64,000 nt of DNA from Phoenix dactylifera (GCF_009389715.1 NC_052400.1:2418001-2482000); one strand, 5' to 3'; shown: positions 25,674 to 37,455, counted from the stretch's first letter. Notes: generated from the letters alone by a model not told the origin. Translations and numbers: made by a program.

Positions 25674-28069
25674 CTGCAAAACAGTTTAACAGCTCACTAT
25701 AATCTCTGCTTTGTTCAACAAATACAAAAATAAAATCAAAATGGTTACAGCAATTCTTCAGATATAAGCATTTTGCCTGTGGAGAAACTGAGTAAATGCA
25801 CTATTAGCTATCCTTCGAACAACAGTGTTACAGATATTGAACACAATAATGAAGAAATGCATGTCCACATCTATTACTGCTTTTGGCATGGAAAAAGGAA
25901 AAAAGAATAGAGAAGTTCTGCATCATCCTTCAGAAATACTTACAAATGTGAAAATATGTATCTATATATTAAATGATGAGATCTATCACAAACTTCTTAA
26001 TTGTCTAAGCCTTGCACCTAAGACTTGACCTTTGAATTTAAAAGTGGCTTTCTTGATCTACTTGTCCTTATCAATTTCCCTTCTGAAAACTCAACTTCCC
26101 AACAGTTTATGCTTTAATGCAATTTTTAGTATTTCAATCTCCCACATCATCCTAACTTTCAGTGCCATTTTTCTCGGATTGAGCTAAACTTTCATTCGTC
26201 ATAAAATAATCCAGATTTCTCACTGTGAGAATTATAACGCAAACACTAAGCACCGCATCAATAACCCCAAAAAAGAATTCTACCACTGAATGACAACAAG
26301 AACAGCCAAAAAAGAGAGAGGAAAAGATCAGCAGAATAGATATATAAGGAACTGTTGAAACAGTGCTATGCTCCAAGTCACAGTCAGATGCAGCATGGTA
26401 CAAGCAACAGAGCACTATAGCAGAAAATGACAAAGGCATACTGCACACACCAAGGAATCACCACATGAACAAATGACACCCAAAACCAATCACTCCTCTA
26501 CAAAGACGTCTTTTACATTACAAGTTGGTAGTTACTACTAGTGCCTAATCAGTCGAAAAGGAGAGGAATCAATTACTAGTGCATGTTATACACTGCTCCA
26601 GTGTACATCCATATGCAATGGCTAATAAGCATCCTCACATCATCAGGACCGATGTCTATTTCCAGACAGGATCTGCTGTATCAGATAAAGAACTTCTAAT
26701 TTCAGTCATAGCTTTTGCAACCTGGCTCAAATCAACTTCTAATAAAGAAATCTCTCCTAGCTCTTCCAATATATTGATGATGCAGTTTGTTAGATGCATC
26801 AAAATATTTTGCACTTGTTGTTTTGGGGTTTCATGAAACCCTTTCATTCTCATATTGACATGATATCTACCAGTTTAATTCACACCACATTCAGAAAAAA
26901 TGAGTACTTAAACATCAGAATTCTACGCACTGTCCTCCACTTCTTTGAAAAAGGATGTCTCCTTGCACTTCAAGAATTGTCTCCTGGACACCTATTCAAT
27001 TTTCAGTATCATTTGTGAATACAAGGTTACTCACAAACCTCATTTTTCATGTGTTCCTATTCTTGTTAACAATTTCACAGGATGGATGGGTAGACGAGGA
27101 TTTTGTTCCCCTAATTTTCACCATGTACATCCTTTTATTGGGGAATTCCTTGATTCCAATTCCTCTTGATTCATTACCATCTGCTGCCTTAATTACCACA
27201 TGACATTCAAAAAAATCACTAACAGAGTATGCCAATCACGACATAGTCAAAGATTTGATACATTTATTACAATCAGCAGATCTATCATACATACGATGAC
27301 TTACGATGTGTTGATACCTAATATTGATGCATCAACCTGCTGTGCAGCTGTGCATCAATTACGTGTGTCAATTAACATTGTTTCCTCAAATCCCCAGTCA
27401 CAGCCAACGAAATAGGGTTCCGTGTCTGTTCCCAAATATTGAGTGAAAGACCTTTCAGGGACTTGTTGTTTGATAAAGTACCCCTTTTTTCCTTCTTTGA
27501 GCCAGAAGGTAACATAAAACCCAAAAAGGAGGAAAAGAATCCACATCTAACAAGATAGTAATTAACTCGACAAAAAAAAAAAAACATTCCTCCAGATCAT
27601 CTCGAACCAGTCTTGCATCTAGAAAATAATTCACAAGAATCCATCAAAAATTCAATTCAGCCGATTAACATCTGATTCTGCCTATGAAAGAAAAGAATCC
27701 ATAAAATCTCATTTCCTAAAACAAGGAAAACAAACCCAATATTAATAAACTCGTCGAGAAAACTACTATTGAAATCATTCGGCAGGGAGAAACTAATTAG
27801 ACAATCCTTATGTCAGTGGATACAATTTAGCGCATATAAAGAGATTACACGTCATGGGGATCACGATAATAATAATAATAATAATAACAAGGAAAGAGAT
27901 GAGAGAAGTACCCCAGAGAGATCGAAGGGAGAGAGGAGAGCCTTCCCCCGCCCCCAGCTCCCAGCTCCCAGCTCGGAGAGAGAGAAGGGGGGCGAGAGGG
28001 TTTGGAGAGGGGCTTGTGCGGTAGGAGACGGGTCGTAATAAAAACGAGGAAGGGCTGTTGGGGACGCAC
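25674..28069 (-). other. Probable leader intron of the F-box gene
   Basis: Bounded by a donor AGGATGAG|GTGCGT at 28070/28069 and an acceptor GTTTTGCAG|AAGCC at 25674/25673. No coding exon is visible inside. It contains a short (AAT)n run near 27866-27888. Long leader introns are common in plants and can raise expression. Confidence 0.5.
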
Positions 28070-28236
28070 CTCATCCTTCTGGATCGCATATTGATGACGT
28101 CGTCGACAAGAAATAATTCCCTCGCAATAGCCGCTTCGAAAAAGAAATTAGAATGCTTTGACATTTGTGCAAGGTGCGATCCAACGGTTGATGTAGCGAA
28201 AGAAAGGTAAATCATTCGTCCGCGCGCGAGATACAA
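28070..28236 (-). other. Upstream exon of the F-box gene, possibly coding
   Basis: The open frame MYLARGRMIYLS…MSKHSNFFFEAA…NMRSRRMR reaches the donor at 28070 and, once spliced to 25673, continues in frame through SLV into the F-box start MEEDNDNAFG. There are in-frame ATGs at 28089 and others further upstream. So the protein may be longer at its N-terminus by 10 to about 60 residues, or this is an untranslated exon that happens to be open. The extra sequence has no family motif that I recognise, which favours the untranslated reading. Confidence 0.4.
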
Positions 28237-28487
28237 CCGTTAAGGATGCCAATAGGGGAAGGAGAGGCACACCGAACGGTCAGCCATTCTTTTCGTATCG
28301 GACGGCAAAGGACCCCTCAAAGCGGAAGCCATCCCATGGTAGAGAGAGAATTTATCACACTCCAGTCAACCACTTTCTCGTGAGAGCGGTATCGAAGGAT
28401 GAAGTACTAAACGGCGAATGCATCAGTAGCTCTCCAAATTATTGTTTCTTATAATTACTTGCAACCAAAAGTACCGTGAAAGTCTAC

Positions 28488-30021
28488 GGTCCTGTTTGGG
28501 GGAGCTGTTGGCAATAGAGCTGTTAGAAGTAGAGCTGTTGGAAGTAGAGCTGTCTGAAGTAGAGCTGTTATAAAAAGTTGTTTGCTGTTTGGTAACTACA
28601 TTCGTAAAGTACTATGGTACTTTGTTTTGTGTTTGGTAAACAAACTGAGAAAGTACTTTATATGACAAAATTACCATAAAGGACATTGCATAGTATTATA
28701 CAACAGAACGTAATAAAACATAACATAAATTAATACATAAATATACGATATAGTATAATATTATTGTAATATAAAATAATATTATGTTAATATAGCATAC
28801 TAGTAATATAATTATTAGAGTAAATTAATATTTGGTAATATAACATAATATTAAATTATTTAACATAACATATTAAGGTATTATGATATAATGTAATATA
28901 TATTATATTTATAGTATAATACAATAATAAAAGTATAAAATAGTATAATTATTAGTATAAATTAATTTCTCATAATATAACATAATATTGAATTATTTAA
29001 AATAACATATTAATGTATTATAATGTAATGTAATATAATACAATATTTATAGTATAATACAATAATAAAGGTATAAAATATTATAATTATTATTATAAAT
29101 TAATTTTTCATAATATAACATAATATTTAATTATTTAAAATAACATATTAATGTATTATAATGTATGTAATATAATATAATATTTATAGTATAATACAAT
29201 AATAAAGGTATAAAATATTATAATTATAGTATAAATTAATTTTCCATAATATAACATAATATTAAATTATTTAACATAACATATTAATGTATTATGATAT
29301 AATATAATATGATATTATATTTATAGTATAATACAAAAATAAAGGTATAAAATATTATAATTATTAGTATAAATTAATTTTTCATAATATAACATAATAT
29401 TAAATTATTTAACATAACATATTAATGTATTATGATATAATATAATATGATATTTTATTTATAGTATAATACAAAAATAAAGGTATAAAATATTATAATT
29501 ATTAGTATAAAATAATTTTCCATAAAAATTTCCCATAAAATAATTTCTCGCGGTCTAGGGGCTCTTCTTCGTGGTCCACGCTCGAGGAGGACCTCAGCGT
29601 GGGCCGCGAGGTTGATGATAAAAAAAAAAACAATAGATTGATTTTGGAAGGTATGAAAAAGGATTAATTTTTTTTTCTTCTAAAATGTGGTTCAAGAGAT
29701 GCATACAAAAATTGAAAAGAAAAATACTTTTTCTTACGGAAGGGAGTCTGACGGCTAGGGTTCTTGGCTCCAGCAGATTTTTAGGTTTATAAAGAGACAA
29801 ACTATGTAATTATGTTATTTTAATATGGGCATTTTTGTCAAAAATACAGCTTTCCAAAAAAGCTGAAACAGCTTCCTCCCAAAAGCTCCAAATTGGAGCT
29901 TCCTCCCAAAAGCTGAAACAGCTTTTTGAAAAATTTACCAAACACAGTTTTTTATCTAAAAGTACTTTTGGAGGGTCAGAAAGTACTTTCTGGCCCTCCA
30001 AAAGCTCCCCCAAACAGGACC
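28488..30021. mobile_element. MITE-like element with 19-bp perfect TIRs and 3-bp TSD
   Basis: The left end is GGTCCTGTTTGGGGGAGCT and the right end is its exact reverse complement. TAC flanks both sides (28485-28487 and 30022-30024). Subterminal regions carry short repeats: GAAGTAGAGCTGTT repeated on the left, AAGCTGAAACAGCTT hairpins on the right. The 1.5-kb interior has no transposase and is dominated by an AT-rich 137-bp tandem repeat. A 3-bp duplication with G-rich TIRs suggests PIF/Harbinger (Tourist-like) ancestry. TAC differs from the usual TTA/TAA target, so the superfamily is an inference. Confidence 0.82.
28830..29514. repeat. Minisatellite: five units of about 137 bp, extremely AT-rich
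   Basis: Units start at about 28830, 28965, 29103, 29239 and 29377, and a partial sixth begins at 29515. Each begins like ATTTYTCATAATATAACATA and ends like ATTATTAGTATAAATTA. Period is 135-138 bp. Units 4 and 5 are nearly identical, so amplification seems recent at that end. The array lies wholly inside the 28488-30021 MITE. Confidence 0.85.
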
Positions 30022-30061
30022 TACGTTTGTTTCACTAGGAGCATTCCATTCAATCTCCTTA

Positions 30062-30542
30062 GGGCTCGTTTGGTTCGCGGGAAGCATTTTCTTTCATAGG
30101 AATATGATTCCTGAGAAACAAATTTCTAGAAAGAAGATGCCTAGGAAAGTACTTTTGGTTCGTTTGGTTGACCATGGAAAAGTGACAAATTTCCAAGGTG
30201 CTTATGTTTGGTTGGCCATCCACTTTCCTAGAAAAGTTATATATAATTCCTATTATGCCCTTAATAAAAATTAGGTTTTTAATGCCTCTTTAATGCTTCT
30301 TTAATGCTGAAAGGACTTTTTGGGAAAAAGTAAAAATGGAGTGATTCCCGCCTCATGGGAAAGTAACTTTCCCATGTTTCTCATGGAAAAGACTTTCCCA
30401 TGAAATGTGAGAATCACATTCCCATGGGAATATAACTTTCCCTTCTCTCTCCTTTGAAAACTCCAACCAAACAAGAGGCATCTCATTACTTTCCCGTTGA
30501 CCACACTTTCCCCTCTTCTTTTTCCGCGAACCAAACGAGCCC
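30062..30542. mobile_element. Tourist-like MITE (PIF/Harbinger), TSD TTA
   Basis: Left end GGGCTCGTTTGGTTCGCGG, right end its exact reverse complement, with TTA on both sides (30059-30061, 30543-30545). Length 481 bp with no coding capacity. The interior has repeated palindromic 'CATGGGAA…TTCCCATG' motifs. TTA target and G-rich 19-bp TIRs fit Tourist. It lies only 40 bp from the preceding MITE. Confidence 0.88.
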
Positions 30543-30545
30543 TTA

Positions 30546-33500
30546 GTGTCCATCCATTACAATAAAATAGTCAATCAGCAACAATACATTCTCCTATGAA
30601 ATACAATTTATTTAAGAAGCACCATATGACAAGGAAATAAAAAGTTTGTCATCAAATATCTCTTGCTTAATGGTTTTGGTAATTAAATATTATTTTATTG
30701 CTAATTGTTGTCACCAAACATGTGGCACCAAATACTCTTACTTTTTTATTTTGGTGGTAATTTTTTAGAAACGATTTAAGATATTTTTTCCACAAAATAA
30801 AATTATTACAAATATAGAGAATTTCAACGGCGATATATTCACATCAATGGTTAGGTTTAAAATTTGATGATGACATCAAAATCATTCACAAAGATATATA
30901 TTTGTGAAAATAAAAAATTAGAATCGGCACACTTATTAACTCTTGACATCAATGAAATAGAATGTTAGTAACCAATGCAAAAGTTGCACTTAATCACTCT
31001 TGACATCACAACTATAACACAATTATCTCACTTTTACTTACTTAGCGAGAGATTTGATCTCAATATGGTTGATGTGTCGAGAAAGTGGAAGAAATTTGGT
31101 GGTGGAGAAAAGTACTAGAAGAAAAATACAATTGCCAGAAATATACATTTGCTTCTGATATTTAGACTACCCTCTTATTAAAAGTCCTTTAGCAATGAAA
31201 AGTTCCATATGAAATGTGACAGTCCCCCATGCAAAAGAGCAACATTTTTTGCCTAATAAGAAAACAAATCCTTGAATTAGTAGGTGTACAAGAAAAGTTG
31301 CCTCTTGTTTTGTTGCTAGGAGTAGAACTTGAAACCCCTCTTCCATATTGCGATCTTGAAGCCCCTCAAGGACTCAGTTATTACAGAAACGTAAGCTCAA
31401 TTTCGCTCCTAATTTTGCCTTTGCTTCTATAAAAGCCAATGTCTATTTTTTGGGAGAACCTACAAATGCCAAATGATGATGGTGAAAGTAGGGACATCAA
31501 GGATGATGATGGTGGAGTCCCAAGCAACAACGCTAGCTATCAACGCATGGGATGATTATCATAGGAACATCAAAGGTGATGGTGAGGTATTGAGTGGATG
31601 CACAAGTATAGAGACAGCCATGGCTAGAAATAGGCTTGGACTTGCTCGAGGCCTATCGAGCCAGGCCAACTTCTGGTCGGGTCTTGGATTAGGCTCGAGA
31701 CTATTCGGCTGGAGCATTGCCCTAAAAATAGAACTCAAATGTATTTCAAGCCGCACTCGGGCTGATGCTTGACTTGGCTTAGACCCGACTTGAAGCCCAA
31801 GCTTGACAATGAGTCGATATAAGCCCAAAATTAGGACCACCTATTCTCTCTCCATTCTCTCCCCCCTTCCTCTCTCCCTCTCAATATCTCTTTTCCATCT
31901 TTGCTCTCTCTCCCCTATTTCCTCTCTTTCCCACCTAATCACTCCCCTAACTACTCTCTCCTTTCTCTCCATCTCGGTATCTCTCCTCTCCCTCCTCCCC
32001 CATTAGATCTCTCTTTCTCTCTCCCCCTCCCTCTCTCCTAGTCCCTTCCGATCTCAGAGTAGCTCTCTCTCCATCCTAATCTCTATCTTTCGATCTTGTC
32101 TCTCTCCCTCCTAATCTCTCTCTTCTCTATTTCTCTCTGCCATACTCTCTTCCCCACAATCCCTCGACCTACTTCTCCTCTCTCGCTTCTCTCCTTATGC
32201 TCTCTCCTTCACCTTCCTCTTATTTTGAACCGAAGTCTATAGCAAAAGCTTGGGTTAAGATTCAATTTACCCAATCAAGCTTCATGCCAGGCATGGGTTT
32301 GTGCTAGTGCAGGAATTCTTTAGAAAAATTGCAAACCCACCCAATACCCTTTTTTTTTTTTTTCGATTCGAATCCCAGCTACATAGAAAACTAATTAAAT
32401 TGATCTAATTCCAATCCTAAAGTAACCGAAGGGAAAAGAGAGAGTTGGAATATATTTTTCTCATAATCAGAGATGGAGAAGAGTATATATTAGATATTTT
32501 AGCAATTTTTTAGACTTATAACCATCATGTAAGCCTTCCATTGAATTTAGATTAATAGAGATGCAAGGAAGGGTGATATTGAGTCAATCGACTAACTTGA
32601 ACAATCCAATTAGAAATTCTTGAAATAGAGAAGATTGGCATGAAACCTGAGTAAAGGCAAGGGTATCAAACAATAATTTTACTTAAAATTGAAATACAAC
32701 TAATAGGCAAATAGTTGCAAGATAGAGAATGTCTTAATGCAATGCCTAATTTAGGAAGTGGCTTGGAAGGTTGTGACTTGTGACTTTGATTGCACGAAAC
32801 TCGAAGAGACTGATGTCAAGGATCCTAGTCAACTGAACTTTGAAATCCCCTTGCACTTCATACATGTTCACTATGATTATTGAGTATGAGTCGGGTTCAG
32901 ACTTTGTCTATTTTTGAGCATATATGGCACTTGCATATCAGGTTGCTTTTTAGTCTTTAATTTTTAAGATCATGTGTTTCATAGTTTCTTTTTTTCTTCT
33001 TTTTGGAGTGGGATAAGGCCAATATTATTATCTAAAAAAAGACAATCTAATATTATATGCTTTCACATAATGTGATCAACTTCTCTTGTGATTGCAATCA
33101 TCATGATTTGTTCAATTTCTTCCAAGCCCAATCTCATTATCTAAATTATCAATACACTGTATTCAATCTTATCATTTTCAATTTACAATTTGAATTAGAT
33201 GACTAAACTCTATCCTTGTGATGCTTTTTTTTCTTTTGACCTACTCAGCATGTCTCCGGCTTCCATGTATCACATAATGAGATGGGGATCATGGCGGTTC
33301 GAGATACTCGATCTCACTTAATATGATGTATGATTTGGAGGAATGACTCGGTCAAATAAGCTGAATGGTTCAAAAGTTGTTGCATCTGGGCTAACTCAAC
33401 GGGACATTGGCATTCAAAGGTTTGGTCCAAATTCTTCCATGACCTCCAAGCCTAACTCAACTTAGCTAGTCCCTCATTGTGACATGAATATATCAGGCTA

Positions 33501-34097
33501 AACTATGAGATTGAGCCAATCCTAGGTTGGTTATGGTACCATTTCATGCCCGGGCTGACTTCTTTATCTATATCCTCATAAGGCACTAATTATTATTGCA
33601 TACTTTGCTTCCAAAAAAAAAAAATCATACTTAATTTACTAATCAGAAACAATTGTTCATGAATGCAAATAACTTGGATCAATTACTCAAAACTATATAC
33701 AAGAAGGCACCAATGTATATAAAATAAAACAAGCTTGAAAAAATAAGATGGGAAAAATGCATCATTTTTATGTCAACTTTAAATAGGAATATTTGTTCAA
33801 AAACATGCACTCTACTTGGAAAAAGCTTTTGATTCGCTAAGATTTGCCATGTTGGATTTCTAAATCATGGCCCCACCTCGTCCTTTGTTGCACTGATAAA
33901 TTTGATCATCAGGCTCTAATATCTTTTCCAATGAGCAATTCATTTTCATCGTGGTAACCAAAATATTCATGCATTTATACTAACAAAGGGATGTGCATTA
34001 GGATAGTGGCATGCTAACACATCTCGGAGAACTTGTAAAAGTTTTTATTATTTGGCAAGTTCGTCCATATAATAAAAAAGTGTTACAATATAATATA
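30546..34097. other. Repeat-rich intergenic region
   Basis: No supported gene. It contains a segment near 31620-31800 with repeated Gly/Leu/Ala-like 'gcctatcgagccaggcc…gacttgaagccc' motifs resembling a decayed dispersed repeat. It is followed by about 370 bases of almost pure CT sequence (31845-32220) and a T-run at 32350. Open frames in the CT tract are composition artefacts. Confidence 0.45.
31845..32220. repeat. Polypyrimidine (CT-rich) tract
   Basis: Nearly all bases on the plus strand are C or T, in CTCTCT/TCCCTC patterns, interrupted by short mixed stretches. Probably an expanded low-complexity tract. Long polypurine/polypyrimidine mirror tracts can form triplex (H-)DNA. Confidence 0.7.
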
Positions 34098-34145
34098 TAT
34101 CACTACAAAAGAAGCAATAACTCCCGGCGCTTTTTTTTGTCTCTA

Positions 34146-34594
34146 CCGACGCTTATAAGCGTCGGCGAATTCCCAGCCCACGCTTCATAAAGCGTGGGTC
34201 AGACGTCGGGCAGGTGGGCGTGGGTCGGGTTTAACCCGACGCGTCAAAAAAGCGTCGTCGGTCTATGCCGACGCTTTTAAGCATCGTTCCTTATATAATA
34301 CTCTGACGCTTATAAGCATTGGCGATAAGGGTTGTTTACTGTTGTTTTAGGCCGACGCTTAAAAGCGTCGTTCCTTTCATAATACTCCGACGCTTATAAG
34401 CGTCGGCGAGAAGGGTTGTTTACTATTGTTTTAGGCCGACGCTTTTAAGCGTCGTTCCTTTTATAATACTCCGACGCTTATAAGCGTCGGTGAGAAGGGT
34501 TGTTTACTATGGTTTTAGGCCGACGCTTAAAAGCGTCGTTAAAGGCGTATCAGTTTAATTTCCGGGTGCTTTTCCCGACGCTTATAAGCGTCGG
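34146..34594. repeat. Left subterminal palindrome array of the CACTA element
   Basis: About nine to ten copies of a 20-bp palindrome, CCGACGCTTATAAGCGTCGG or variants with TTTTAA/TTAAAA cores, beginning at 34146 and ending at 34594. Three are nested in an about 84-bp tandem unit containing GAAGGGTTGTTTACTATTG. A related palindrome CCCACGCTT…AAGCGTGGG lies near 34178. Each can form a hairpin; together they are the likely transposase-binding platform. Confidence 0.9.
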
Positions 34595-34781
34595 CATTAA
34601 TTTTTTTTAAAATTTTTTTTTTGTAAAAGTAATTTTTAAATACTCTGTGTACATTAAATTCTAACAAAACAATAGAAACAAATACACTGAATCACATATA
34701 TAACAAAATACGAGTCACAAACAAGAACTTTGATTACATTCATAGTATCATATTTGATTACATTGTACTTCAAAAACATTC

Positions 34782-34854
34782 TAAAAACATACAAGTCAAA
34801 TTCTTAAGTACATAATCTACAATATGTATCAAGGGTCGGCATCATCATCTCTAC
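34782..34854. repeat. 73-bp direct repeat, copy A (left of captured kinase DNA)
   Basis: TAAAAACATACAAGTCAAAT…ATCATCATCTCTAC matches 35173-35245 with two mismatches (T/C near 34805, T/C near 34813). Copy B contains the last exon of the CACTA gene, so copy A is a duplicate of that region beyond the captured kinase segment. Confidence 0.9.
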
Positions 34855-35172
34855 AATATTGTCATTAAGCTTGGGGCGAGCCCAGTCAACCAAGCTCTGC
34901 TCCTTGCTCGGGCGAGTCTTGTCCACAGACCGGCGTCCTGTTAAGAGCTCAAGAAGGACAACCCCGAAGCTGTAGACATCACTCCTAGCTGTCAAGTGAC
35001 CTGCTCATAGAATAAAATATGATTCAAAATGAACTCACAGCAATTAATTAGAAAAGCAAATGAATGGATGTTGCATTCGGCACATAGGTTTTGATAGATT
35101 CTACTTATCATGTTGCTCAAAAAAGATCTCATGATCATCATACAAGATTAATCAAAGGAATCTCCAAAATTT
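34855..35172 (-). pseudogene. Captured RLCK-VII protein kinase fragment (exon plus intron)
   Basis: Reading the minus strand, a normal acceptor (TATGAGCAG|GTCACTTG at 35001/35000) opens an exon encoding [40 protein letters not shown] and ARPKLND. This is kinase subdomains IX-X of PBL/RIPK-type receptor-like cytoplasmic kinases. The exon is cut at 34855, after which translation runs into element sequence. The preceding about 170 bases (35001-35172) are intron from the donor gene, so DNA rather than mRNA was captured. The catalytic and ATP-binding parts are absent, so it cannot be an active kinase. It is flanked by a 73-bp direct repeat. Confidence 0.88.
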
Positions 35173-35245
35173 TAAAAACATACAAGTCAAATTCCTAAGT
35201 ACACAATCTACAATATGTATCAAGGGTCGGCATCATCATCTCTAC
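35173..35245. repeat. 73-bp direct repeat, copy B (right of captured kinase DNA)
   Basis: The original copy: it overlaps the terminal exon of the CACTA gene (VDDTSSTRRDDDADP then TGA at 35222-35220). See copy A at 34782-34854. Confidence 0.9.
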
Positions 35246-37079
35246 GAGTAGATGAAGTATCATCAACCTACAAGAAAAAAAATATTTTAAAAACTAAAAA
35301 TACGAAAGTCATCACGCTCATACAAGAATACATTATAATTACATAAAATATTCAAATAGATTTAGTTATGTACCGGAGGAGCAAATCTCTGCAAAAAGGA
35401 TGAAATATGGTCAAGCTGGTCCTGTAAAGATTGTATCTTCAACTCTTGGCTTTGCTTCAACTCCGCCATATCAGTCATATGACTCTGCCTCATCTCCTCT
35501 ATCCTTGTCTCATATGACTGCTTTATCTGTGCCATCTCTGTCTTCAAACTACAAACCTCTGCAGTGCTAGTACCTTGTCTGGCATCTTGGGTATATCGGC
35601 TCACTGCAGACAGCTGAGTGGGGGTAACTCCGACACCGTAACCCCTCACGCGACCATAGCGTTCTGGGCCCATCAATTCAGCATAGACCTGAGCCTCGAC
35701 GCGACTGGCCGCGTCGGATGATGATGACTCCCCGACGCGCTCTGAAATAAGAGTTGTAGCTCTTTCCTATATCTCTCTCAAGAAAAAAAAACAGTCACAT
35801 TAATATTTTAAAAGAAGTAAAATTAATAAGAAAATTCTGAACAAATAAAAAATGAATACATACAACTATATCTCTCGACTCGACTCGTCTCGGACAAAGC
35901 TGCCATCTCGGTGAGTGTGGGTCATCTTATAAAACTCTACCTCACCAGGCTCCCTTCCATGCTCTACCATCTACACATACGGAAAGTATATTGGCAAACT
36001 ATATATCATGATACGTGCTATATGTTAGTAAAATTTCAAATAGTTTCAAAAGAACTTACGAATTCATTTCTACGTCTCGCATAACTCTTCGAGCCTGAAG
36101 TATGAGGAACTGCTTGAGATGCTCGTGCAGCTCTACCAATATTAGAATATGTCTGCCAAAATAAAAGCACACAGTATAATATGATTCAATGTATATATTT
36201 GCAATCTATATTAATAATAAAGATAATAGAAGATATTGAAACAATATACGTGACCTGTCCTCTTTCAGAAAACCAGTAATGAACAAGCTCCCTCCACTGC
36301 TGAGGGTATACATCAGGAGGAGTCACACGAGCAACCTCCTCCTCTGTCATACCTTCGCGCTTGAAGTCCGTCTTCAATTTTGCTTTATATTCTTTCCATT
36401 TGCGATTGAGGGACTTTAGCACCCAATCATGGCTCTCTGGAGGGAGTACAAACTTACCCTACAACAAGATTCAGAATGTTATAATAATATTAAACATCTA
36501 AAATAAAATTATGATACTAAGCAAATTAATATACAGGAGGTGTCGAATTAAAAAGAATAAATTCAATTTATTACCTCTATAAGTCTAAGAAGCTCAACCT
36601 TATACGAAGGAAGCATGTCATTCCACTTCGTATAGTTGAGTGGACACAGCTGACCCTTGCGTGCAACCGATCCTAAAAAGCTTGATAGTAGACTTCCAGC
36701 TCTATTGATGGGCTGCCCCAATTCGTTGCATCGGATGATGATCTTCTCACCCCCTTTATTCGAGCGCCACTTTCTTCTTTTCCCCCTTCCCTCGGAGGAA
36801 GCTTCCACACATCCTTTGCTTGAGTGGGTCCCCGTCTCGTCCTCACCGTCCCTTGTCCATCTATTAAAATTAAATAAAATATGTCTTAAAAAGTTGAAGA
36901 CAAATATGAACATAAAATATGAACTTTAAATCGAATTACTCTGGATCCGGAGCTCATCCTCCGGGCAATCAGCAGGAGGCTCGCGCTGAGATCCTGACTC
37001 GTGCTGCTGATGCTCACATGGCTGCTGGGACTGTAGGGACTGATCAGAAGTAGATCCCACCTGAGAATGCTGGAACTCC
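35220..37079 (-). CDS. Plant En/Spm (Ptta) transposase-family protein, Transposase_24 type
   Basis: Several exons on the minus strand. First exon from about 37079 (MEFQHSQVGSTSDQSLQSQQ…), then 36862-36570 (KIIIRCNELGQPINRAGSLL, GSVARKGQLCPLNYTKWNDM), 36459-36257 (WVLKSLNRKWKEYKAKLKTD, YPQQWRELVHYWFSERGQ), 36155-36061 (TYSNIGRAARASQ…), 35970-35880 (GEVEFYKMTHTHRDGSFV), 35750-35374 (ELMGPERYGRVRGYGVGVTP, then a coiled coil KTEMAQIKQSYETRIEEMRQ…) and 35267-35220 (VDDTSSTRRDDDADP stop). This order is the usual layout of the DNA-binding partner protein of plant CACTA elements. Exon ends other than 35374, 35267 and 35220 are approximate. The joins between exons 1 and 2 and near 35750 would not close in frame for me, so the copy may be decayed. 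Confidence 0.75.
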
Positions 37080-37266
37080 ATATCTCTAAATCGTCTCCCT
37101 CGGGGTATAATGTTACCTGGTATGCATAAAAAAGAATCAATATTTGGTTAACTCCACATCTATAAAGGAAAATGCATTTGGACTACGGCACACAAACGGT
37201 CACAACAGGCAACAGATTCAAAATTCTGATGCAAAGCAATTGTTTATGGTAGTAGATCAATAGGAC

Positions 37267-37455
37267 CCTACTGCTTGTACCAGAAATTCTCTTGTGATCC
37301 ACATTGTGGTTGTGGCTTAAAGAACCAATAAACAATTGAGAATACTGCATCTTCTGTCCAATTGAACTCACAGAGGGATCATCCCAAAAAATTGTGAATG
37401 GTAATGCAGACCCAATATCCATGTCACTCGAGGACAATGAACACTCACATTGCCT
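37267..37455 (-). pseudogene. Exon-like segment D of an unrecognised gene inside the CACTA element
   Basis: An open stretch encodes QCECSLSSSDMDIGSALPFT…IFWDDPSVSSIGQKMQYSQL…FIGSLSHNHNVDHKR, ending near a possible donor (ACAAGCA|GTAGGG). Codon content looks like genuine coding sequence and the strand agrees with the two upstream segments. I do not recognise the family. Boundaries are approximate. Confidence 0.4.

Noticed and set aside
27808..28236. 142-residue open frame as an independent gene
   Set aside because: Its downstream half is Ser/Ile runs from a purine tract and (AAT)n repeat; the upstream part is better explained as the leader exon of the F-box gene.
34146..34594. Regularly spaced palindromic repeats that look CRISPR-like
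   Set aside because: They are CACTA subterminal repeats: also at the other end of the element, spacers are themselves repeated, and the context is a plant nuclear genome.
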